Assembly: GCA_018389105.1 (NCBI GenBank)
Contig: JACATO010000043.1
Span: 248,001 to 312,000 of the forward strand
DNA length: 64,000 nt
Reading direction: 5' to 3'
Source of the DNA: Nautilus pompilius
Taxonomy: Eukaryota; Mollusca; Cephalopoda; Nautilida; Nautilidae
Below the pieces are notes generated by a model that was not told where the DNA came from, did no database searches, and was given only the letters and a program-made list of their open reading frames with translations. The position numbers were made by a program, and so were the translations under genes. Of this stretch, positions 13,001 to 22,400 are shown one piece after another; the first letter of the stretch is position 1, and every line of letters begins with the position of its first letter.

Positions 13001-16000
13001 ATATTGACTTCATCTATAATGCAGATAAAACCTGGCTTAACTGGAAAACTCTCCCAAACAAATCACTGGCATCATGGAGAAAGGCAACTGCACCTAGTTA
13101 CAGAATGTCTAAGGAAAGTTTGACAATTTTGCTATATGCTAATACCAGTAGAAATCACAAGCTACCTTTGCCACTGGTCAGGAAATCAAAAAAATCTTGG
13201 ATATTTAGGAATGCAAAAACTTTACCTGCTGTTTACAACAACCAGAAAAATAGCATGGATGAAAGCTCAAGAGTTTCTGAAATGGTATTACAAAACCATT
13301 TTGGAGATCAAGAAATACCAAAGTAAAGTTGGAAAAAGTCAAAAATACTTTTCTTTTTCTAGACAATGCACCATATTATTCCTCAAATGAACTTCTGGAA
13401 CATGATGACAGCATGTTTAAGGTTATATTTCTCCCTCCAAACATTACTTCTGTATTACAGCCAATGGATCAGGGAGTGATTGGAACGTGACCCTGGCTAT
13501 CAACTCTTGACAGAAGAGGTGATTGTCAAATTTGAAGAGGAAGGAGCTCAAGAAGAAAATAAGGAAGATGATGATAAAGATTATGAGGATATGTCATATG
13601 CAGAAGCTTTCAAATGTCTGGATATTGCAATGACATGTTTGCAGGGTGAGAAAGAGTGTGCCTCTGTGCAGCTTCTGCATTTGAAAAGATTGTGTAATTT
13701 AACTGCAAAACAATAGGAAGTCTTCCTTAAAGCAGTTATCAATCACTCAGCTCGTATCTTAAATAAATTACAGTAGTGTACATATGTACCCATTTGTTTA
13801 AAGAGTGTACATTACATGGGTAAATGGAGTTATTTATTACATATCCCTTAAATGATTTTTTTAATTTGTATTAACTGTATTAATAATATTGTAAAATATA
13901 TGTTCAAGATACATGTACTGTATGTACCTACCGTATAGGAAAGCAACATAAAATTTTAAAATAATGTCCAGTTATCCAGATTTTTGATTATCTGGACCAT
14001 TATTGATTGTAATTAGTCCAGATAATCAGCACTCTATACTTATGATATATTTTCATTATCATTATTATTATTATCTGTGTGTAAGTAAAAGACTATATGT
14101 TGAATTTATTAAGGCAAACTTCTAAAAAAACAGATGTACAATATATAATTATAAACTAATCTTATATATTCTATTTAAGGCTGGAGGGTATATTGTTATC
14201 TATGATTAAATTGTGTCATCGAACACATGGAATATGTAGAAATTAAAGTGAAATAAAGAATTCACACATTGTCTAATCTCTTATTTTTTTCATAGTATAA
14301 TTTTTTAGAAAATAGGAGAATATACTTCAAATGCCAGCAGCTTTAAAAGTCTTAGATTTAACTTTTTTTCTCTCTTTCTTTCTTTCTGTCACATCTATAT
14401 AAGATCCTTGTTGCTTGTAAAACTATCATCTGACTAAAACAGTTCTTAATGTGACTAGCCATCTTCCTTCCTTATTATAAATTTTCTGGCAAATATTTTT
14501 GTGATGCTGCAAGCTACGCCCATACTAAAGAAAAATAGCTCTCATGTTTGCTTGTTTTAATGAGCAACTTTGTTGATCTGAATGGGACTCTTAGAAATAT
14601 AGAAACAGTATTGGAAAAAATTGCGGAAACATTTAATATTTATGTAGCAGAACCAATATCAGTAAAAGCAGTAATGTGATGTTTAACATAAATAATTATA
14701 GAAATGCACTAAACTATTTAATAGTTACTGTTAATCATTATTTGGTCTAATTCATTTATCTCTATTTAAGCTGAATTAAAATGTGTTTAAAACATACATA
14801 AAATTCAATTACTATTTTTATTTTTTTAAATTAATACGATAGTTTCTATTTTAAAGTGCGAGAATTATTTATCTTTGTTTTAGACCATCTTTCTCTGAAA
14901 AGCAGTTGTGATTTTGTTGATCTCTATACTGCCTTAATGATGTCACGTCAGGAGTTTGTTGCTGGCCAGTCCATCACATTGCACAGTACCATCTGCTTTA
15001 CCCTGAAAACACTTTTTCATTAGGTTATTTGAATGCTGTAGGTTTTTATCAGGTTGCATAATAAAATTTGCACCACTAATGTTGATTTTGGAAAAAAAAA
15101 AAATTTTAATGCAAGAAAGAATTCCTTACCTTTAAATTTGAATTTCAGGGCATTGCGGACACTACTCTAGCTACACAGTGTTTCAGACTGTCTCTTTCTC
15201 ATGACAATGACCACGCTGAATCATACAACAACTTGGGGGTTTTGGAATTAAAAAAAGGACATGTTGAAATGGTAAGTTGCCCCTTTTTATTTCAGCAAGT
15301 TTTAAAAACAGGTATTTCATAAAATTCTATTTAAAAATGTTTATAATTTGAATATGCACATATTATCTACAACATTTCTTTTATACATAGCAGTGTTGTA
15401 GTGAATACTGAAGGATTATACAAAAATTTAGTTTGGCCAAATTGCTAAAAGGAGTCAGAAGCCATCAGGGGTTTACAAGGATCCCATCAGTTTTATTTTT
15501 AAACCAATTTACGTTAACAATATCAACAATGTAATGTTGGTTATTTATTCCTAAAGTTTTTCTGTGATCACCATGCTGATGCTTCGTCATAAACATATAG
15601 CTGTGCCGCCTATTATTTATAACTTAATACATGGGTCGGCAACCCCCAGCCCACGGGCCGGATGTGGCCTGCGAAGGGCTACCGTCTGGCCCGCCAACCT
15701 AACACACAGACTTTAATGTCTTTATTGCGTGCGCCTTGTTGCTTGCTCAACAAATGCACACCCAAGCTCCCTTGCGCGTGCGCTTACCTGTCCTACTCTG
15801 ACTCACGTGAGTACTCCCATTCTAAGCGTGTACACGCCTGCCGTCCCACTACCACGGCATCCAGAGCTGATTGGATGCCTATGACAAGGACACACGAACG
15901 CCTTCTATACTAGCTCGCTGGATCACCTGTTATCATCGCATCTGTGCGGGTGTACATCGCAGATTTGACCTTCTCACTATTTCGGTGTTTAACGATATCC

Positions 16001-19000
16001 TCAGTAGATTTTACTTTTTGTCCTACTCAAAGTTGCTCATTTGAGTTTACTTTCTAATGATAACACCCCGGTTAGTAGTTGGATTCAACAATAATTGCTG
16101 TTTATTTGAGTATTTATATAAAAACATGTTGACTGTTACAACAATTAGCGCAGCATTAGTTTCAAAAAGCCAAATGGTTAGCCTGACCTAGTAAAAGAAC
16201 TTGTCAGATAGCGTGGTTTGTCACATTTTATTCACAATTATCATATTATTTTATCAGATTAATTGTATTTTCATTTGAACTCTTTCATTCTCAGTTATCC
16301 ATTTTTTGCTTTCCTTTCCAGCATTCTGTTTTGTCTGAATAAAAACAAGTCCATGGAAACTAAGAAAAGGAAAGTTGATTTTGAGTGCCACATTTTTAAG
16401 CTACTTTTTCATTGAGCATCTAAGAAAATGTGTTTGCCTAATTTGTCAAGAAACTGTTGCTGTGAAGAAAGTTTCAAACATTAAACGGCATTATCAAACC
16501 CGTCATAACCATTATGACAATTTCACTGGGAAAGCACGAGAAGAGGAAGGTTACAGAAACATACAGGAACACACTGGCTGGCTATGAGGTGTCGAAACTA
16601 ATAGCAGAAAGGATGGAGAGTTCTTCAAAGAATGTATGTTGAAGGTAGTTGATGTTGTTTGTCCAGAAAAAAGGCAATTATTCTCCTCAATTAGTTTATC
16701 GGCAGCATCAGTAACCAGGCGAATTGAAGAAATGGCAACAAATGTCAGAAATGGGTTAGGCAGCATTTTAAAAAATCTGGATTACTTTTCCATTGCTATC
16801 AATGAAGCCACGGATATGACTGATACCTGTCAACTCGCTGTATTTGTGAGAGGTGTAACACCAGCTTTTGATATTGTGGAAGAATTCGTACAATTAATTC
16901 CAATGAAGGACACTAGTACAGGAGCAGATATTTTTGAAAGTGTCATAAACTGGATGATAAAAATGAATCTTGATTTATCGAAGCTTATAGGAGTAACCAC
17001 AGATGGAGCTCCAGCGATGATCGGAGAGAAAAAGGGGTTTGTAACATTACTCCAAAACCACCTTGGTTTTGAGCACAAATTAATCAAATTTCATTGCATC
17101 ATCCATCAGGATGCATTATGTGCCAAGTCATTGAATTTTAAGGGGATTATGACAGTGGTCGCGAAAACGGTGAATTTTATTCTGTCAAGAGGACTAAATC
17201 ATCGCCAGTTTCAGGAATTCCTAAAACAAGTTGAAGCAGAGTATGGTGACCTTACATTTTTCTCAAATGTCCGATGGCTTAGCCGCAGAAAAATACTAGA
17301 ACGAGTCTATGTATTGAGAGAAGAGATTGCCAGATTTTTGGAGAGCAAAGGCCAAGATACTTCATACTTTCAGGATTCACAGTGGATTGTCAAATTAGCA
17401 TTTTTGGTGGATATCACGACCCACATGAATTCTTTGAATCGCGAGCTTCAAGGGAAGAGTAAGCTGATATTTGAGATGTTTGGTCATATTACACCTTTTG
17501 AAAGAAAACTTAAATTGTTGGAATTACAACTTCAGGAAGGAAATTACTCTCATTTTCCAAATCTACAAAATCACAAAGAAGAAATACTACAAGACATGTT
17601 TGTGAGGTCTATTCAGGATTTGAGAAGTGAGTTTTCTTCCCGTTTCGCTGACTTCCGGCACTATGAATACCAATTTAAACTATTTGGATCTCCTTTCGAC
17701 ATAGATATGGAGAAAGTGGCAGAAAAATATCAGCTTGAGTTAATAGACTTACAATGCGACGATATTTTGAAATCAAAATTTTATTAAGAATCAACCGCTG
17801 ACTTCTACAAAAAGTATGTTTTACCCAGCGGAAAGTATAAAGGCTTATTGAATAATGCGCAGTTGATGGCATCATTATTTGGAGGTACTTACGCCTGCGA
17901 ACAACTTTTTTCGAAAATGAAATACACAAAAAATTGGTTAAGAACAAGGTTGCACAATGACCACCTGGATGATGTTTTGCTCCTGTCATCGACAACTATT
18001 TCACCTGATGTTGAGAAATTATCGAAAAATAAACAGAATCAGGTGTCTCATTAAAAAATTGCCTATTCTAACAGTATTTTGTTTGTGGTAGGGAAGTTGT
18101 GTTTTTCATTGATTGCATTAGTCCTTAACCTGCTATTCTTGCAGTACAATAGGGTACCTTTTTTTTTACCTAAAATTACATAAACTTCATTGTTTTTCCT
18201 TTAAACCTACAGAAAAAGTAACTTTCTGGACAGACCCGTCTGAAGTCCAGACAATTTGCTATAGTATTAATACAGAATGTATATATACTTTTATATGTAC
18301 GATGTATGTAACCTGTATTTAAATGTATATTAGTAGTATATATCGTACACTGCATAGCTATCAGGCCCGCAGAACCCAAAAGGTTGCCGACCCCTGACTT
18401 AATAGCTAAAATAATTTGAGTGATCTCCCTCTAAACAATTAACTATTCTGATCTCTCCTCAAACATCTAATTTCCAAACTAGGAAAAGAAATATTTTTAA
18501 TAGTTCAACTTGTTGTAAGTACTGTGAAACCTAGAACTCCATGCATGAGATGTGGGCAGACTGATATGTATATGGAACTAAACTTCCTTTGGTGTTATAT
18601 TTAATAGTACATTTATTCAATTATTTCTAGTACTACTGGCTTTGTTAGCAGCTGAAATACTTTGTTTGCAAACTTGTGTATCCTTTGAAATGTTTAGTTA
18701 ATTTAGAGAGGTTTTTTTTTTCTTTTTCGCAATATAATTAAGAAATATTTTCTTTAGATGAAAGTTTTCCTGATCTTTTTTTTCTAGGATTTAAATTAAC
18801 AGAATGTAACATTAATGGTCAATGGGGTTTCAGATCTCAGATGAGGCCTGGCCAGCATCTAGCATGCTCCTCAATACAATGCATTCACTGTGTTATAATC
18901 AGCTATTGATTGACAGTTAGTGGAAAACACCACAATAATTATTGATGGAATCATAAACTTTCCTATTTATCTGCTTATATTTTCGTTTTAGGCTCGTGCG

Positions 19001-20286
19001 TTTTTTCAATCTGCCTTTGTGATGGCGCCTCACATGTTTGAACCACATTACAACTTTGCTGCTTTAAATGACCAGGTAGGTTCACTACCAACCACTTATT
19101 GTTCAGCTCTGCACTAGCAGTTTCAAACGAAAACTGTTAAATCAATACATGTTTATAGTTAAGCTGCCATTGTTATACAGTATTGGTAAACAAGTTGATT
19201 GTTGTATATATGGACCAAAAGTACCAACTCAGTTACAGATATTGCAGAGAGTTCTGTAGCAAAACACCTCATTCCATGGATTACTTTCTGGTGTTTAGAT
19301 TTTGTCTAAAAGAATACACTTAATTCTTATGACTCTTTAAATATTAAAAAAAGCACTGTACAAAGGCTTTGCAAATTTTATTCATTTTGTAAAAATAAAG
19401 CTTTGTTTAAAGACTAATTTGATTAAACAATATTAAGAATGCAAACAGTTAAAATTTGGTTTCAGAGCTATTATTTTGGATTAATTATTGAAAGTGTGCT
19501 TTAGTCAGAGCATCTTTTTATTATCAGCAAAGAACTCAAAATATGTTTGTGTATGAGAAGGATAAGAGAAATTCACATTGTCTACGTTGTGCTGAAGTAG
19601 ATTGGAAAGTAACTTGTGGAATTCTACAAGGGTCATATTAAAAGTAATGGGCCCTAATTAATTACAGGTAAACTACTATTCAGACAAGCCCATGATTTTA
19701 TACACAAAGTAGTTCATTGGAATATGGGAACAAACCCAGAGGAAACACTGTTTTGTTTAGATCAGTTCTTTTATCACCTCTTTTGTTATCAGGTGTCACT
19801 TGTAAGATAAAGACTACTGTTTCACACATAGCTGATCTAGTTGTCTATACACATTCTACAGTTGAGTATGAATGTTTTTAAGGCACACCTCTTTTGGAAG
19901 GAACTCTAGCTAGCATGGCTCTTTGTTTTAATAATACACTGTTCAGGTAGATTCCATTTGTAGGGACTATTATACTGCCATCTGTAGAGCAACAGTGATA
20001 CTGAAATTTTCAATGCAACAGATTAGATGGAGAAGTAACTTTAGAATTCTAATTATATCTGCAGTGCACCAAGTTGAATTTTAAATGGAATTTTAATCAC
20101 ATTTATAATTCATCAAATTAAATTGAAAAATGAAAATACTGAAAGTTATAGTTTTATCCATTTTTTCAGCTGGGTGACCTGCAGGGCAGTTACAATGCTG
20201 CCAAGCGAGCAGTTGGCGCCTTCCCCAACCACGCAGACTCCAAAGATTTGCTACAACAGATGCAGCAGCACTTCTCCTTGTTATAG
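3320..20286 (+). CDS. TTC8: Tetratricopeptide repeat protein 8 (Bardet-Biedl syndrome 8 protein), 5'-partial, nine exons
   Basis: BBS8 is a TPR-solenoid subunit of the BBSome, the coat-like complex that carries membrane proteins in and out of cilia with the intraflagellar transport machinery. Exons 3320-3479, 5246-5380, 6050-6135, 7339-7537, 8848-8987, 12007-12181, 15149-15271, 18992-19075 and 20170-20286 join in one frame with GT-AG junctions and give about 405 residues plus TAG. The joined protein follows vertebrate TTC8 end to end from its R/P-rich 'TQSGRP' linker: 'GTMEQAI.TPRTA..ARP', 'DGPFINLSRLN', 'LFEYIFHHENDV', 'DWWWKVQI.KCYYR', then C-terminal TPRs with 'HVEAIACI', 'DQPEIAL', 'DVWYN.GHVAV' and the closing 'QQHFSLL'. 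The family is usually about 500-540 aa, so roughly the first 130 residues (first TPR and acidic linker) lie upstream; I found no further exon in 1-3319. No stop or frameshift is seen in any exon. Identity is very secure; exon ends are inferred from homology and splice motifs. Confidence 0.96.
4650..4740. repeat. Dispersed repeat, copy 1 of 3
   Basis: The block with 'actgaaaccaaatcataaat' followed by 'agtagtg' recurs in diverged form at about 40420-40500 and 60805-60890. The full element ends are not defined. Confidence 0.45.
5246..5380 (+). CDS. TTC8: TTC8 exon: start of the main TPR domain
   Basis: The acceptor is TTTAG before 5246 and the donor GTAAGT is at 5381. The exon is 135 nt and in phase 0 at both ends, so its skipping would keep the frame. 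It encodes 'SSSDGPFINLSRLNFAKYA' and 'LFEYIFHHENDV', near-identical to vertebrate TTC8. Confidence 0.95.
5418..5439. repeat. (CT)n microsatellite
   Basis: An uninterrupted CT run begins about 40 bp after the exon donor at 5381. Confidence 0.9.
5630..5755 (+). repeat. SINE core/tail fragment
   Basis: The order 'aacctcatagagca', 'ggtttcttc', 'ctccca', 'ggagaaattctgggaaggat' matches the copy at 8390-8470 in sequence and order. It lacks an obvious tRNA head. Confidence 0.5.
6050..6135 (+). CDS. TTC8: TTC8 exon: DWWWK TPR helix
   Basis: Acceptor CTAG ends at 6049 and donor GTAAGT starts at 6136. The 86-nt exon ends with two bases of an Arg codon completed at 7339. It encodes 'ALELAALATKACQFQDWWWK', with the highly conserved triple Trp, and 'KCYYR'. 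Confidence 0.95.
6971..7002. repeat. (CA)n microsatellite
   Basis: An uninterrupted 32-bp CA run. It is complementary to the (GT)n at 7163-7201 within the same intron. Confidence 0.95.
7163..7201. repeat. (GT)n microsatellite
   Basis: The GT run has a single interruption at 7190-7191 and is the inverted partner of the CA run at 6971-7002. Confidence 0.95.
7339..7537 (+). CDS. TTC8: TTC8 exon: TPR repeats
   Basis: Acceptor GCAG ends at 7338 and donor GTATGT starts at 7538. The 199 nt complete the split Arg codon and end in phase 0. Motifs include 'EKQLKSALQQQEMVDIYLYL', 'KLDQPLTAI' and 'GIARIYE', typical TPR helix pairs of TTC8. An inverted pair of long dinucleotide runs (6971-7002 and 7163-7201) lies in the intron just upstream. 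Confidence 0.95.
8310..8690 (+). repeat. tRNA-derived SINE copy with conserved core
   Basis: A box-B-like 'aagttcaatcctc' lies near 8350. It is followed by the core 'gaggaaattctagtaggaat' (about 8449-8468) that recurs in copies at 5720, 26050, 31240, 52010 and 54925. The 3' part varies between copies. There is no clear poly(A). Confidence 0.6.
8848..8987 (+). CDS. TTC8: TTC8 exon: TPR repeats
   Basis: Acceptor ACAG ends at 8847 and donor GTGGGT starts at 8988. The 140 nt begin in phase 0 and end with two bases of an Arg codon finished at 12007. They encode 'DNAVKFYKDVLQVDN', 'HVEAIACIATHHFYNDQPEI' and 'ALKFF'. Two DNA transposons follow, one in each of the next two introns. Confidence 0.95.
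9535..11212 (+). mobile_element. CMC/Chapaev-like DNA transposon, transposase degraded
   Basis: The two ends are diverged long inverted repeats sharing, in mirrored order and similar spacing, CACTGGTyAACAA at the tip, ATGCTGATTTC (9595 / 11131-11142) and CACGTA..CAGTTTTC (9631 / 11091-11105). The termini start CACTG, as in the CACTA/Mirage/Chapaev group. Flanks AATA (left) and AATT (right) would be an imperfect 4-bp duplication if the ends include the outer A/T. The 1.68-kb element lies wholly within the TTC8 intron between 8987 and 12007. The superfamily call is an inference from the termini and the CxxC transposase motif. Confidence 0.65.
9911..10890 (+). pseudogene. Transposase-like pseudogene of the CACTG-ended element
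   Basis: The first ATG (9911) opens a Cys-rich N-terminus ('FCYVCGQF') that stops after about 39 codons. Conserved blocks follow in shifting frames: 'SWKICGDLKVIGMLMG', 'FTKYCCFLCLWDSRA' (CxxC), 'LPPLHIKLGLMKQFV', 'LKEGIFVGPQIREVL', 'NAF..IYENFLGNKKA' and 'HLDFFADNLGAVSDEHGERF' with 'HQDISAMEKQYQ'. This order is that of a large multicopy protein family I recall from hydra, aphids and other invertebrates, usually listed as uncharacterised and probably transposon-encoded. Compared with those proteins the copy lacks a large N-terminal segment and has several stops and frameshifts, so it cannot make an active protein. The DEHGERFHQD block is the best preserved. Confidence 0.75.
12007..12181 (+). 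CDS. TTC8: TTC8 exon: TPR repeats
   Basis: Acceptor ATAG ends at 12006 and donor GTAAGT starts at 12182. The 175-nt exon encodes 'LLQMGVYKAELFSNMGLCCF', 'AQQYDM', 'FEKALALAED' and 'ADVWYNIGHVAV'. It closes the split Arg codon from 8987 and ends in phase 0. It sits about 800 bp after the CMC-like element and 42 bp before the Tigger element. Confidence 0.96.
12224..14034 (+). mobile_element. Tigger/pogo-type DNA transposon (1811 bp)
   Basis: The left end GAGTGCTGATTATCCAGG and the right end (complement GAGTGCTGATTATCTGGA) form an inverted repeat bounded by TA on both sides (12222-12223 and 14035-14036), the expected target for Tc1/mariner/pogo elements. A second 'attatccag' follows inside each end, as in Tigger elements. 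The interior holds a broken pogo-family transposase in the same orientation. The left end is 42 bp after the TTC8 donor at 12182. Confidence 0.9.
12518..13716 (+). pseudogene. Pogo/Tigger (CENP-B/jerky-like) transposase pseudogene
   Basis: The N-terminal CENP-B-type helix-turn-helix is readable from ATG 12518 ('KVDIVNKFLKKGESDEKLAE', then 'KFGVGT', a stop, and 'TISDILK'). The DDE domain has a first Asp in 'NADKTWLNWKTLP' (Asp codon 13024), a second in 'LDNAPYY' (13362) and a third in 'LQPMDQGVI' (13467), about 34 residues after the second, as in pogo-type transposases. A C-terminal acidic tail (13480-13716) is still open. An in-frame stop, a frame change between 13326 and 13362 and a TGA after 'DQGVIGT' kill the gene. 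The region for the central CENP-B DNA-binding half is unreadable. Confidence 0.88.
15149..15271 (+). CDS. TTC8: TTC8 exon: TPR repeat
   Basis: Acceptor TTCAG ends at 15148 and donor GTAAGT starts at 15272. The 123-nt exon is in phase 0 at both ends. It encodes 'GIADTTLATQCFRLSL', 'AESYNNLGVLE' and 'KKGHVE', matching the penultimate TPRs of TTC8. A hAT transposon begins about 360 bp downstream. Confidence 0.95.
15630..18396 (+). mobile_element. hAT-superfamily DNA transposon, nearly complete (2767 bp)
   Basis: The ends are CATGGGTCGGCAACC and the complement of CAGGGGTCGGCAACC, flanked by a perfect 8-bp duplication ACTTAATA (15622-15629 and 18397-18404). The first 300 bp are richer in GC and CpG than the host intron. 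The transposase runs in the same direction as TTC8. A perfect target duplication, a 1.15-kb open frame and the base composition point to a fairly recent insertion compared with the other elements here. Confidence 0.95.
16352..18053 (+). pseudogene. hAT transposase (BED finger, GTF2IRD2/ZBED-like), disrupted
   Basis: An ATG near 16353 begins 'METKKRKVDFECH', typical of this transposase group, but the frame breaks and the BED zinc finger continues in another frame ('FFIEHLRKCVCLICQETVA' to 'HYQTRH', Cys-x2-Cys and His-x4-His). The next frame is open from 16636 to 17787 (383 codons). It carries the RNase-H-like core with 'NEATDMTDTCQLAVFVRG', 'VTTDGAPAMIG', 'HCIIHQDALCAKSL' and 'VRWLSRRKILERVY'. 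A single TAA at 17785-17787 interrupts it. The same frame then continues with the C-terminal dimerisation block 'SLFGGTYACEQLFSKMKYTK' and 'NWLRTRLHNDHLDDVLLL', ending at TAA 18051-18053. The segment between the BED finger and the core seems shortened. The few lesions suggest recent loss of function. Confidence 0.92.
18992..19075 (+). CDS. TTC8: TTC8 exon: C-terminal TPR
   Basis: Acceptor TTTAG ends at 18991 and donor GTAGGT starts at 19076. The 84-nt exon is in phase 0 at both ends and encodes 'ARAFFQSAFVMAPHMFEPHY' and 'NFAALNDQ', as in vertebrate 'LAPHMYEPHFNFA'. Confidence 0.95.
20170..20286 (+). CDS. TTC8: TTC8 terminal coding exon
   Basis: A TTTTTTCAG acceptor ends at 20169. The exon encodes 'LGDLQGSYNAAKRAVGAFPN' and ends 'LLQQMQQHFSLL' with TAG at 20284-20286, matching the family C-terminus ('...LRQHFAML'). 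Confidence 0.95.
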   Translation: MGDLQGSYNAAKRAVGAFPNHADSKDLLQQMQQHFSLL

Positions 20287-20399
20287 CCGACTGACTGACA
20301 TTATATTTCCTTTATAGTGAGCACAAGCTAAGAAAGTGCGTGTTCTGTTACTTTATTCATGGTAAATATAATGTGTTCTTACTTTATTACCATGATACG

Positions 20400-20590
20400 T
20401 TGGTGGGTGGTGTGGCAGTCTGGTGACTAGACCGCCAGGATTGAGGGTCCAAGTTTGGGACATACCTCTCTAGTGTGGTTTATTCTTGCTCTTCTCAGCC
20501 AGGTGGGTTTTCTCCAAGTATGTCTCTTCCCCATCCAGCTTGCGTTCCGTGTCCTAATCTAGGTTAACAGGGAATAAGACAACAACAACG
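20400..20590 (+). repeat. tRNA-SINE-like copy
   Basis: It has a tRNA-like head ('gtggcagtctggtgactaga', then 'ggtccaagtttgggac' at the box-B position) and a tail rich in CAA units near 20580. It is distantly related to the other SINE copies; the ends are approximate. Confidence 0.45.
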
Positions 20591-20820
20591 ACATGTTATC
20601 TAAAGAAATAGGGAAAAAATTGTTGTTTAAACCCTGAATTATGTGTTTGCATTCTTTACAAATCATTACTACTAAGATGAAAGCTATCATCTAGGTTGGT
20701 AAGATTAAAAGTCCAACTGGATTAGAAAGCATGCAGTTCATTCCTGTGCTGGTGGTGAAATCAGGCTCTACAAATGAACAGTAAGCTAACTTGACTTAAA
20801 GATTTTTTTTTTTGATTGCT

Positions 20821-20826
20821 AATAAA
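20821..20826 (+). promoter_or_regulatory. Candidate TTC8 polyadenylation signal (AATAAA)
   Basis: This is the first clean AATAAA noticed downstream of the TTC8 stop, about 535 bp after it. A SINE-like copy (20400-20590) would then lie in the 3' UTR. The genome is AT-rich and such hexamers are frequent, so the assignment is weak. Confidence 0.3.
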
Positions 20827-21499
20827 TATTTTGAAACAAAAGATACAGATATTTTAATTATATGATTAAGGACAATATTTATTCAGAAATAATAGGAATT
20901 TTTTTTAAAAAAATGGAATGCTTTTATGAGAAATTCAAATTTGGATAAATCCAGAATCTTGGAATTTGTAGCCGAAGTATTGAAAGCATTAAGTAATGTT
21001 GTACACTTTTTTTGTGCAGTAGCACATCATTAGTCCAGACTGATGTGGACCAAAAGTGATCTGATGCCCAATTTCTGGATTCCTCTTAGTTAACTGCAGT
21101 TGGTACCATTCATTTTAGTGTTGGTGAAAAGGTATGATTGATACTTGGATTTTTGTTTGTTTTTTTGTTTTTAGGTATTTTCTTAGGTCTTAAAATTTTT
21201 TATTTGAACATGACTTTGACTTTAAGAAAGCATTGATTTTTATTTGTTTATGGAATTCTGTTGCAATCTCATGAATTCTTCACACCCATCTTCAGGAAGA
21301 GATTTGAACAAAGATATGATAGTATCACAGCCTTCAATTCCTTTCTTTTTCAGGGGAAATTTTTTTACTTGTTGTCTTTCCAAGTTAATCCACAGTGCCT
21401 TGGTCACTCAAAACTGGAAAAGCTTGGTCACCTTTATTCTAATAATATCCATTCTCTTACATTTTTCTCTGTTACTTTATTACATCCTGGCAATGTTGA

Positions 21500-22400
21500 G
21501 ACACTGTTTGTAATTGTGATGAGGTATGAAGATCCTTCAAATCAACATTTTTAAGTAGGGTGATCTGTAACAATGTTTGTGAATTCATCAGCTTCTAAGT
21601 TTTTACAGCATTTTTAGCAGTGTTATAATTTTGTCATTTCTCCATGTATTAATAACCATATAGATTTCATCTTTAATTCTAAGTTGTTTGATGATGCCAA
21701 TCACTTCTACAGATGATGAGTTAGTCATTAGTCATCATCAGTAATACATTTTCAAATTCTGTAACATGCCTTGATCAATGGATTGAACAATGGGTAGAAG
21801 ATACAACCTTATTACCACTGATAGATTCATCTGCTGGATGAGAAGGTACATTATCAAAGATTAGCCTTACTTTTTCAGGTAAGTCTTTTGATATAAGGTA
21901 ACATTTTACTGATGGAATAAAATGATTTTGAAAATATTTATCTACACAACCTTTGGGTTATATTATGAAGAGGTATATTCAGTCAGTTCACGTTTTTAAA
22001 GGCAGGATCCTCATTTTCATAAGCTAAATTAGTTAAACAGTTCTTGTGGGTTTTTAAGCCAGAGGCACTTGCTGTTTCTTGTGTTGCAGTCAATGTTGTT
22101 TTTTTTTTGATAATGATAGTTTTTTTATTTTGCTATCATTGGCTAATTGTTGAACATCATAGCAATTTTTCTAATTTTTCTGTCATCCAGTAGCTGCGGA
22201 TTCATGTTTTTGTTAGATTTCTTATAAAACAGCTTAACTTTTCTATCACCGGGCCAGAAATGAGCTACCTAGTGACATGTTTTTGCAGGAACCATTTATG
22301 CACTGCTTTATCAACATATTAGCAAAATGTTTCTCTCCTGCATTCCAGTGCCACTGTTAAACATTTGTGAATGGACCAGGCTTTTTTTCTGGAAAGTTTC
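21500..22400 (-). pseudogene. Degenerate Tigger/jerky-like transposase relic
   Basis: Reading the minus strand from 22330 downward gives blocks in family order: 'YVDKAVHKWFLQKH' and 'ISGPVI.EKL' (CENP-B DNA-binding half), 'ASGLKTHKN...AYENEDPA', 'LPEKVRLIFDNVPSHPADES' (second catalytic Asp, near 21850) and 'LRIKDEIYMVINTWRN' (C-terminal helix, near 21670). Stops and frame changes separate them. The first catalytic Asp region was not found. No convincing terminal repeats were identified, so the element limits are unknown. It is much older than the Tigger copy in TTC8. Confidence 0.6.
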
